DNA of 49,482 nucleotides. Origin: Clostridiales bacterium UBA1390 (lineage in GTDB: Bacteria > Bacillota > Clostridia > Lachnospirales > Bianqueaceae). Of this stretch, positions 43,765-49,482 are shown one piece after another (the stretch's first letter is position 1; each line of letters opens with the position of its first letter). The notes beneath the pieces are model-generated. The model did not search any database. It was not told where the DNA came from and was given only the letters and a program-made list of their open reading frames with translations. The stretch spans positions 19,950-69,431 of the forward strand of contig DBQQ01000002.1 in NCBI GenBank assembly GCA_002305315.1. The letters are read 5' to 3'. Both the position numbers and the translations under genes were made by a program.

Positions 43765-44388
43765 TCATACATCTAATGGAAACTGACGTTTCATGACCAC
43801 ATCCAATGCTTTACTGATTGCAGCCGCCACGATAAAACACACGACCGCCTCAACAATACCATTCAAGCCCACGAATGCGGCTACAAATGCCAGGAGATTC
43901 ATTCCCCCTCGCATTCCCATAATATAATCTGTCTGTCCAAAGAGCAGCAGCACCCCCCCCACAAAGAAAGTGGTATTCAGCAATGCACCGCCCAGGCTTG
44001 TCACACAATACGAAAGTGACTTCGATTTTGTTCGATCCACGCGCACCAAGCCTCGAAAGATCAGCCCGCAGAGCCACCCCATCAGGATTCTCGGTACCAT
44101 GCAAACCAGGAAGGTAAATACTGGCTGAATTCCCAGCAGTGTGCTTCCGAAAGCGCTCATGCCAAAGCACTGTATAAAACTCGCTAGGCCAAACATGGCT
44201 CCTAAAAAGGCCCCTGCACCAGGTCCGATCACGATCGCTCCGATAATCACCGGAATCATGATAAACGTTATTTCTACCGCCCCCACATGAAGAAACCCTA
44301 TCGGGGTAAATCCCATGAGAAAGATGATAGCCGTAAGTATGGCCAACTGTACCATCCTACTTGTTTTTGCAGAAATATTCTTGTTCAT
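43765..44388 (-). CDS. ECF transporter S-component (possibly pantothenate, PanT-like)
   Basis: The 207-residue membrane protein has about six helices and the N-terminal motif of ECF S-components (RMVQLAILTAIIFLMGFTPIGFL). Strongly hydrophobic stretches follow: IMIPVIIGAIVIGPGAGAFLGAMFGLASF and VFTFLVCMVPRILMGWLCGLIF. S-components bind a vitamin and dock onto a shared energising module (EcfA, EcfA', EcfT), which is not in the window. The neighbour coaX makes pantothenate the likeliest substrate; this is inference from context only. A run of eight G (43960-43953) lies inside the coding frame. Confidence 0.82.
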   Translation of the reverse strand: MNKNISAKTSRMVQLAILTAIIFLMGFTPIGFLHVGAVEITFIMIPVIIGAIVIGPGAGAFLGAMFGLASFIQCFGMSAFGSTLLGIQPVFTFLVCMVPRILMGWLCGLIFRGLVRVDRTKSKSLSYCVTSLGGALLNTTFFVGGVLLLFGQTDYIMGMRGGMNLLAFVAAFVGLNGIVEAVVCFIVAAAISKALDVVMKRQFPLDV

Positions 44389-44492
44389 TTGATTATCCTC
44401 CTGCTATTGTTTTCGTGTCAAAAAGTCGCTTTCCCCGAGATTTCTGCATCTCTCGCGGCGTCCTCTTTGCAAATGAAATACAATGCAGGCTT

Positions 44493-44521
44493 ATTATACC
44501 CGGTCGCCCTTAAATTTGCAA
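44493..44521 (-). promoter_or_regulatory. Sigma-A promoter of the ECF S-component gene
   Basis: TTGCAA (44521-44516), 17 bases, TATAAT (44498-44493). A leader of about 100 bases follows with one hairpin (CGAGAGAT/ATCTCG); it fits no riboswitch class I recognise. Confidence 0.78.
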
Positions 44522-44535
44522 GTGTTTTTAAAAAA

Positions 44536-45567
44536 TTATCCTTTGTAATGGCACTTAAAATCAGGGACTAATTTCTTGATCACCGGCAGCATACCGATTC
44601 CATCCGGTGTATGCGGCGGAAGCTGCCAGAAATCATGCGCATTAAACGTATTCCCTTCAATAATAACGGGCCCCTTTTCTGTCACAGCCACGTCCCAGCC
44701 GATATACCGTACCTGCGGCACTACCAGACTCGCCTTTAGACACATCTTGACGGCTTCTTTTACATACGGTATCTCATATCCTACCAGTGGAACATGTGTC
44801 TCTGGGTGTTCGTAATAAATGATACCCTTTGTAGTATCCCCAGAATGTGCCGGATACGCAATTTTACCTGTTTCTGGATCTACTCTGGCAAACAGACAGT
44901 TGTTGTCCACAATACTTCCATTAAGCCCCATCTTCTGTACGATATAGACCACATGCGGTTTCCCCCAATTATCCAGAATTGTGATAATCCGCATGCTGTT
45001 CACCGCATTGGAATATAGCTTCTGCAATGCCGGATGCTGTATGATCAGGTCTTCGATAGTACAGAATCCCTTTTCCTTAAAATAGCGGTACAGAGAATCA
45101 AAATCCGGGTAATCGGGCACATGAATCCGCTCACATCCGATTCCACATTCCTTATCCTTCAGTTTTCCAAAAAGCCACTCTCTGCTTTTTACAAACTCTT
45201 CAACCTCTGCCTTTGAGGCCTTCTCCAATTCGATGAAACCCCGGCCCAGATAATCATGAAATGTGGTATAAAATTCGTCCTTATTCTCGAAGATAGATGA
45301 ATACTTCGGATCATTCAGGAACTCATTCAACTTTTTACTGACTAGCCGCGTCACATAGGTGCTGCGCTGCTTCGGTGTCAGATTGTAAAAAGCAAAGACC
45401 TGATAATCATAGTATCCCGCCCCATATCGCAATGTACACTGTACCATATCCAAAAAGATCAGCAGTTTGTTCTTTCCTGTTTTCTCATGTACTGCGTCAA
45501 TTGCGCCCTTCATTTTGTCAAAACTGGCATGAGCCAACACTCTGAAAATATAATTACGATCCGCCAT
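44536..45567 (-). CDS. Sugar-transfer-associated ATP-grasp family protein
   Basis: The 343-residue protein starts at the ATG at 45567 (MADRNYIFRVLAHASFDKM) with GAGGAGG upstream. The C-terminal half has the ATP-grasp pattern of the sugar-transfer-associated family: MRIITILDNWGKPHVVYIVQKM, GSIVDNNCLFARVDPETGKI, HPETHVPLVGYEIPYVKEA and YIGWDVAVTEKGPVIIEGNTFNAHDFWQLP with the metal-binding Glu-Asn. Such enzymes join a carboxylate to an amine or similar group at the cost of ATP and are found near cell-wall or polysaccharide genes. Its substrate is unknown. It ends the unit begun by alanine racemase, one base upstream. Confidence 0.82.
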   Translation of the reverse strand: MADRNYIFRVLAHASFDKMKGAIDAVHEKTGKNKLLIFLDMVQCTLRYGAGYYDYQVFAFYNLTPKQRSTYVTRLVSKKLNEFLNDPKYSSIFENKDEFYTTFHDYLGRGFIELEKASKAEVEEFVKSREWLFGKLKDKECGIGCERIHVPDYPDFDSLYRYFKEKGFCTIEDLIIQHPALQKLYSNAVNSMRIITILDNWGKPHVVYIVQKMGLNGSIVDNNCLFARVDPETGKIAYPAHSGDTTKGIIYYEHPETHVPLVGYEIPYVKEAVKMCLKASLVVPQVRYIGWDVAVTEKGPVIIEGNTFNAHDFWQLPPHTPDGIGMLPVIKKLVPDFKCHYKG

Positions 45568-45568
45568 C

Positions 45569-46699
45569 TCATTTCCTCCTCGAATCTTTATAAAAACGCG
45601 GAACTCTCTTCGATATCCCACAGACAATCTCATCTACATTCGTATGCAGCATATCTGCCATTTCCTGTACACTCAGCCGATCTCCCAAGAGTGTCACCGT
45701 ATCTCCCCGCTGCACATCGGGTATGTCTGTTACATCCACCATGCACTGATCCATACAGATTCGTCCAATAATCGGTGCCTCCATCCCATGAATTAAAACC
45801 TTCCCTCGATTTGACAACTCTCTTCGCAATCCGTCGGCAAAACCCACCGGCAGCGTGGCGATCCGAGTCGTTCTGGATGTCACAAAGGTCCCTCCATAAC
45901 CAACTTCCGATCCCTTAGGAACTTCTTTCACCATAACCACATATGTGTACCAGCTCAAAATTTGTCGAAGTCCCTCTGCCGGCCAGTTCATCTCGTCTGA
46001 GGGAGGCAGGCCATATAATATATCACCGGCACGCACCGCATCCATCTGTACCTCTTCCATCATCAGAATCGCCGGACTATTCGCCACATGAAGCAGCGGC
46101 AAGGGCACTTCCAGCGCTCGTATCTGTTGTACAAAGCGCAAAAACAAATCATATTGTTTTCGCGCACTTTGGTGATCCGCCTCATCGGCTCTGGCAAAAT
46201 GAGTAAAAATACCCTGCACGTCCAAGCCGTCCATCCTCATGATGCGTCCAATGTCCTGCAAGGATGCTTCTGACGGTGAAAATCCAATACGATTCATTCC
46301 CGTATCGATCTTAATCTGCACGCGTTGACGAATTCCCTTTTTCCTTGCTTCTGCTGCCATAAACTCCGCCATCTCACAGGAAAACACCGTAAGATCCAGT
46401 CGGTAGGGCATCGCCTCACGCACACAATTTTCTCGAATATCTCCCAGGACAATAATTGGTTCTTGAACGCCAGCCCTGCGAAGTTCAGCACCTTCTTCCC
46501 AGATGGCCACCGCGTACGCATCCACACCCGCACGCCGAAATGCCGGATATAGTCCTACCGCACCATGTCCATACGCATCCGCTTTCACCACCGCAATCAG
46601 CTTTACACCGGGATGCAGCCGACGTCGGATATTTTCCACATTCTGTCCCAGCCTATCCAAATCCACAACCACGGCCGTCCTTCCCGACCAGCTTTCCAT
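45569..46699 (-). CDS. alr: Alanine racemase
   Basis: Alr makes D-alanine for peptidoglycan. The start is the ATG at 46699 with AAGGAGG upstream, giving 376 residues. The N-terminal barrel has the PLP lysine in AVVKADAYGHGAVG, IKIDTGMNRIGF and GIFTHFARADEAD; the C-terminal beta domain has the catalytic Tyr in GSEVGYGGTF, LPVGFADGLRRELSN and GRICMDQCMVDVTDI. All catalytic positions are present. It is followed directly by the ATP-grasp gene, and a promoter lies 35 bases upstream. Confidence 0.95.
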   Translation of the reverse strand: MESWSGRTAVVVDLDRLGQNVENIRRRLHPGVKLIAVVKADAYGHGAVGLYPAFRRAGVDAYAVAIWEEGAELRRAGVQEPIIVLGDIRENCVREAMPYRLDLTVFSCEMAEFMAAEARKKGIRQRVQIKIDTGMNRIGFSPSEASLQDIGRIMRMDGLDVQGIFTHFARADEADHQSARKQYDLFLRFVQQIRALEVPLPLLHVANSPAILMMEEVQMDAVRAGDILYGLPPSDEMNWPAEGLRQILSWYTYVVMVKEVPKGSEVGYGGTFVTSRTTRIATLPVGFADGLRRELSNRGKVLIHGMEAPIIGRICMDQCMVDVTDIPDVQRGDTVTLLGDRLSVQEMADMLHTNVDEIVCGISKRVPRFYKDSRRK

Positions 46700-46733
46700 G
46701 CCGATGCCTCCTTCAAACATATCTCAGTATTTC

Positions 46734-46762
46734 ATTTTATCACATCCGCGGATATTTTACAA
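46734..46762 (-). promoter_or_regulatory. Sigma-A promoter of alr
   Basis: TTGTAA (46762-46757), 17 bases, TAAAAT (46739-46734), with TG one base before the -10 box. Confidence 0.72.
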
Positions 46763-46804
46763 TCCTAAAATCCGACGCATTCTTCTCTCTCAAAATGCCC
46801 TCGT

Positions 46805-46868
46805 AAAAAGGAGCCAGCATTCTTATTTGATATGCTTCCAGGTAGATACGTAAAATAACAGAAGCTCC
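46805..46868 (-). terminator. Terminator between the MazG-like gene and alr
   Basis: On the minus strand GGAGC (46868-46864), TTC and TTATTT pair with AAATAA, GAA and GCTCC (46814-46810), with five T directly after. Two small bulges interrupt the stem. Confidence 0.7.
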
Positions 46869-46901
46869 CTCCTAGACGGAGACAAATGCCTAGAAAGGAG
46901 C
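46864..46901 (-). other. Alternative hairpin overlapping the terminator before alr
   Basis: GCTCCTTTCTAG (46901-46890) pairs with CTAGGAGGGAGC (46875-46864), 12 pairs with two G-T. Its 3' arm contains the 5' arm of the terminator at 46805-46868, so only one of the two can form at a time. This is the layout of an antiterminator. Confidence 0.5.
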
Positions 46902-46934
46902 CATTCATTTAGCACGACAATCCCTCATTTTTGC

Positions 46935-47312
46935 TTACATCGTAATGGAAGGATCATCTTGTATAAATTCTTCATATTCCTTCGCTTCTTCCGGTGAAAG
47001 AACTCGTTCCAGAAAGACACGATCATGGAATAAGCCATTTGTTCTTGCCTTCATCTGCCGAAGCTTCTCTAATTCATCCATGTTAAGTCCTCGCGCCAGC
47101 AAGATGGCATTGATTACCTCCACCACGTCCGCCAACTCTTCCATGCTTCGGCTTGCCATGTATTCTCTCATTTCTTCTTTTAATTTTTCATGCAGTGCAT
47201 ACAAGTATTCATCATCATCCAGATGCCGCACTAAGGGTGTATATCCATCTCGCTTCATTATTTCTGGAACACGATCCCTGATCAGCTTGTTGTAAATCCG
47301 TTCTTTTTTCAT
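46935..47312 (-). CDS. MazG/HisE-like nucleoside triphosphate pyrophosphohydrolase
   Basis: The 125-residue all-helical protein starts KKERIYNKLIRDRVPEIM and has the metal-binding pattern of the MazG superfamily: acidic residues in KLKEEMREYMASRSMEELADVVEVINAIL (an EExxE, then ExxD spacing). Members of this subgroup are often annotated as phosphoribosyl-ATP pyrophosphohydrolase-like, but most are thought to clear damaged nucleotides. No hisE exists in the his operon of this window, so a role as a distant HisE cannot be excluded. It stands alone behind its own promoter and a structured leader. Confidence 0.8.
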   Translation of the reverse strand: MKKERIYNKLIRDRVPEIMKRDGYTPLVRHLDDDEYLYALHEKLKEEMREYMASRSMEELADVVEVINAILLARGLNMDELEKLRQMKARTNGLFHDRVFLERVLSPEEAKEYEEFIQDDPSITM

Positions 47313-47324
47313 TGTCTGTCCCCC

Positions 47325-47460
47325 CTATTTCATGGATTGACGGAATACAATTTCTCCCGTCTGTTCATTCATGCAGTCCACACTCCTTCGGAGTTTGACG
47401 CCCTTGGCGGTAAACTCAAGGCGTGGCTCAATTGCTGCAAGTATAGATAGCTGTCAAGTC
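47325..47460 (-). other. Structured leader with possible 15-codon reading frame
   Basis: Between the promoter and the MazG-like gene lies about 140 bases of leader. It contains a hairpin ACGCCTTG/CAAGGGCGT (one bulge) and a small hairpin ACTCC-GAA-GGAGT that hides an AAGGAGT ribosome binding site. Eight bases after that site an ATG (47372) opens a frame MNEQTGEIVFRQSMK ending at 47325. The frame is open further upstream (EPRLEFTAKGVKLRRSVDC) without a good start, so it could also be the tail of a lost gene. Confidence 0.35.
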
Positions 47461-47466
47461 ACGCCT

Positions 47467-47496
47467 ATTATACCACACTTTTCCTTTTTTTGTAAA
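47467..47496 (-). promoter_or_regulatory. Sigma-A promoter of the MazG-like gene
   Basis: TTTACA (47496-47491), an 18-base spacer, TATAAT (47472-47467). Confidence 0.68.
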
Positions 47497-47524
47497 CCCT
47501 TATTTCAGCAATTGTCGTATAAGT

Positions 47525-48202
47525 TTAGTCCGATAACTCTGTACATAATAACCGATACGGCGCTTCATCCTCTTCAATTTGGGGAAACCTTCGAGTTTCT
47601 TCATAGAAACGATTATCATTCTCGTCATCATTACACATGGAAACTTCTCCAAGCAGTACATCTCCGCTTCCTGTCTCCACATGAAAATCATGATATAAAT
47701 ACGGTGTTACTGTCAGGCTCTCCCCTGGTGTGAGCCTAATCTTCGTGCCAGCCGGCACGCATTTTCTCACACCATCCATATGCACTATCACCGGTGTGTC
47801 CGCTAATCCTCCCTCTGCCGTAGAATTATAAACAGTAATCAGAACATTTCCGCCGCCCCGATTGATAATGTCTTCCATCTTATTCCAATGAAAATGCATC
47901 GGCGCCATTTGTCCCTCTTTCACCATAAGCAGTTTCTCCGCATATGGTTTTGGATATTGGTCCGTCATTTTTACGTTTCCATTTCGGAGCGTGATCAGAG
48001 CAAATCCCACTTCGTCAAAACGTCCCAGACCATAATCTGTAATATCCCATCCCAAATGATTATCTCGTATCTCCTGGCATTCCTCGCCCTTTTCCTTCCA
48101 CTCCTGCGGTGTCCATTTACAGAAAGGCGGAATCTGCATTCCACATTGCTGTACCAAAATCTCCATCTCTCGAATTGCCTGATTGATCCTCGATCGCTTC
48201 AC
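47525..48202 (-). CDS. D-lyxose isomerase family cupin
   Basis: The product belongs to the D-lyxose ketol-isomerase family, metal-dependent cupins that interconvert D-lyxose and D-xylulose (and D-mannose and D-fructose). Visible are KWTPQEWKEKG, DNHLGWDITDYGLGRFDEVGFALITLRNG, the metal-binding PMHFHWNKMEDIINRGGG with two His and a Glu, and a further His in LYHDFHVETG. The start is GTG at 48202 with GGAGG 8 bases upstream, giving 225 residues; ATG-type starts further up lack such a site. It follows the DUF624 gene after a terminator. Confidence 0.82.
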   Translation of the reverse strand: MKRSRINQAIREMEILVQQCGMQIPPFCKWTPQEWKEKGEECQEIRDNHLGWDITDYGLGRFDEVGFALITLRNGNVKMTDQYPKPYAEKLLMVKEGQMAPMHFHWNKMEDIINRGGGNVLITVYNSTAEGGLADTPVIVHMDGVRKCVPAGTKIRLTPGESLTVTPYLYHDFHVETGSGDVLLGEVSMCNDDENDNRFYEETRRFPQIEEDEAPYRLLCTELSD

Positions 48203-48220
48203 TCTGATCCCTCCATCCCT

Positions 48221-48253
48221 AAAAATAAAGCGGCGACAATCCCTCGTCACCGC
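48221..48253 (-). terminator. Terminator of the DUF624 gene
   Basis: GCGGTGAC and GTCGCCGC pair around an eight-base loop with one mismatch and run into TTTATTTTT on the minus strand. Confidence 0.78.
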
Positions 48254-48262
48254 ATACTCATC

Positions 48263-49204
48263 CTACTGATGCTCCTCCTCTTCTTCCTCCTGCTTTTCTC
48301 CCTCTGCCGGAGTTTCCGACTCATCTTTTACACGCACAATCTTATAATCATCCTCTTCCACTACGTCCTCTCCACTTTCATCCACCTTGACGTAGCGATA
48401 CTCTCCCTCTTCATCGTACTTCGTCTGATTCATATACCTGTCAATAATCGCCTGCCGCTCTGCATCCAGACTGAAGCCTTCCAATTCTTCTTCCTCCAGC
48501 TCCTCGTCTTCCGAGGGCATATAATTCTTAAACACTCTTTCCAAAAGAGCAGCGGCAATATACATATACAACCCCGGAATCACAAACAACAGGCCCATAT
48601 TGACCATGAGACAGACATACACAGCCCCTACAAAAAGAGCCGTCAAGACAATCGTTGTCAGCAAATGTTTATTCGCCATCAGAAACCCATATTTGAAGAA
48701 ATCCTTGGTTTTCATCTCAAATCGCGCAATCAATGCTGGCACATATAGACTGATAAAAATGAACTCAATACCCACCAGTCCCTCAAGAGGCAGAATGATG
48801 TAGGTCCCAGATCCAAAACTGGCCTGGTTATTGAGGATCAGCCAAATATTATACAAAATCACACAAACAAGGATTGTAATGAAAAGACTTAATAACATGC
48901 ACTGTTTATAATTGGTCTTATACGCATGCCAAAAGTCCCTCATAGTATACGTATCCGTTCCGCGCTGCTTCTTCCCCATGGTATAGACAACAGCGCATGT
49001 GGCCGGCGCCCAATGCAACAGACAAATAAAGATCAATAGGAGACCCACGATCGGCGGCACCATCCCCAGAACCCCTGTCGAAAGCAAAATCATGACTGGC
49101 AGGATCCCTCCCATCAAAGCCCATACCGCGCTTAAGATAATCATATCAAAAAGCAGCGTCCCGTATTTAACAAATGGGCCGTCCATACTGAAAAATCCAG
49201 CCAT
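48263..49204 (-). CDS. DUF624 / YesL-like membrane protein with acidic C-terminal tail
   Basis: The 313-residue protein opens with GFFSMDGPFVKYGTLLFDMIILSAVWAL, the hallmark of the YesL/DUF624 family, and has about six membrane helices up to residue 225. YesL proteins occur near sugar-use genes of Firmicutes but have no proven role; here the next gene downstream is a sugar-isomerase-like cupin. The last 85 residues are very acidic (EDEELEEEELEGF, then a terminal EEEEEEHQ run) and are not part of the family, so this is an added cytoplasmic tail. GGAGG lies 9 bases before the start. Confidence 0.85.
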   Translation of the reverse strand: MAGFFSMDGPFVKYGTLLFDMIILSAVWALMGGILPVMILLSTGVLGMVPPIVGLLLIFICLLHWAPATCAVVYTMGKKQRGTDTYTMRDFWHAYKTNYKQCMLLSLFITILVCVILYNIWLILNNQASFGSGTYIILPLEGLVGIEFIFISLYVPALIARFEMKTKDFFKYGFLMANKHLLTTIVLTALFVGAVYVCLMVNMGLLFVIPGLYMYIAAALLERVFKNYMPSEDEELEEEELEGFSLDAERQAIIDRYMNQTKYDEEGEYRYVKVDESGEDVVEEDDYKIVRVKDESETPAEGEKQEEEEEEHQ

Positions 49205-49309
49205 ACTATCTATCCTCCAAAAATAAATTCCAACGCTCCGGATTTATGCCCCAAAGCCAATCCATAACGCTGTCTAGCCAATCCTTAAGCCTCTTTTAAG
49301 ACCACACTT

Positions 49310-49338
49310 ATTATACCTTATTTCTTATTTTGAAACAA
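49310..49338 (-). promoter_or_regulatory. Sigma-A promoter of the DUF624 gene
   Basis: TTGTTT (49338-49333), a 17-base spacer, TATAAT (49315-49310). About 100 bases of leader follow; beyond 49340 no gene is seen, only AT-rich sequence and, at 49449-49466, a GCGACAGCCCC-TTTT arm that looks like the 3' half of a terminator of a gene outside the window. Confidence 0.72.
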
Positions 49339-49482
49339 CTATCGTTTGTATCCATTCTGTGAACACTTTGTAAATCCCCTTTTCGCAGCAAATAAGTGCA
49401 GATGTCAGATCGAATGACTCTCTAACTACTACTTTTTATGGTACTAAAAGGGGCTGTCGCAAAATACCTACGCTGGTCTCAC

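Noticed and set aside
44389..44492. Possible riboswitch in the leader of the ECF S-component gene
   Set aside because: Only one short hairpin is visible, and no preQ1, TPP, FMN or other known class motif could be placed.
49440..49482. Terminal inverted repeat of an insertion sequence at the right edge
   Set aside because: GCGACAGCCCC followed by TTTT on the minus strand fits one arm of a terminator of the next gene. No transposase or second repeat is in view.

Overview
The window looks like the chromosome of a spore-forming gut Firmicute, most likely class Clostridia and probably Lachnospiraceae-like. This is inferred from gene content and order, not from a marker gene. The evidence is a sigH locus in the order cysE-mrnC-rlmB-sigH, a tryptophan T-box in front of trpEGDCFBA, short-form HisG with HisZ, type III pantothenate kinase, an ECF S-component, and near-consensus sigma-A promoters with strong AGGAGG ribosome binding sites. 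Apart from the left edge, every supported gene lies on the minus strand, so the window reads from right to left. No rRNA, tRNA or CRISPR array was seen.

Layout from left to right. 1-900: a worn accessory edge with the tail of a PIN-domain toxin, a TnpW-like transposon remnant and a truncated lipoprotein gene. 947-1315: a small secreted protein of unknown role. 1638-8899: the histidine operon hisZGDCBAHFI, read right to left, with no hisE. It follows yceD-rpmF, which has a consensus promoter, and a terminator-like hairpin sits between rpmF and hisZ. 9801-12166: an aminotransferase and a four-domain S1 protein with their own promoter. 12236-18916: the complete trp operon behind a T-box whose specifier reads UGG. 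19097-20504: an SPFH protein and NfeD. 20618-25216: the sigH operon cysE-mrnC-rlmB-sigH, extended by a GHKL sensor kinase and a LytTR regulator. The kinase is split by a frameshift in a T8 run. 25317-34356: an oligopeptide ABC transporter oppABCDF plus a DUF3899 gene. 34609-42804: a MacB-type efflux system with two adaptors, followed by a SNF2 helicase. 42946-49204: coaX, an ECF S-component, an ATP-grasp protein, alanine racemase, a MazG-like pyrophosphohydrolase, a D-lyxose-isomerase-like cupin and a DUF624 membrane protein.

Most of the window is biosynthesis and housekeeping. The parts most worth attention are these. The Opp transporter is enlarged in OppA, OppC, OppD and OppF, each in a different way, while OppB is of normal size. 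HisF carries Gln at position 130, where the catalytic Asp is expected, in an operon that also lacks hisE. The sensor kinase downstream of sigH may be switched by a homopolymer tract. The second efflux adaptor has a folded insert between two acidic Ser/Glu/Pro linkers. Several leaders (rpmF-hisZ, alr, the MazG-like gene, DUF624) hold hairpins or small reading frames that the gene list does not explain.
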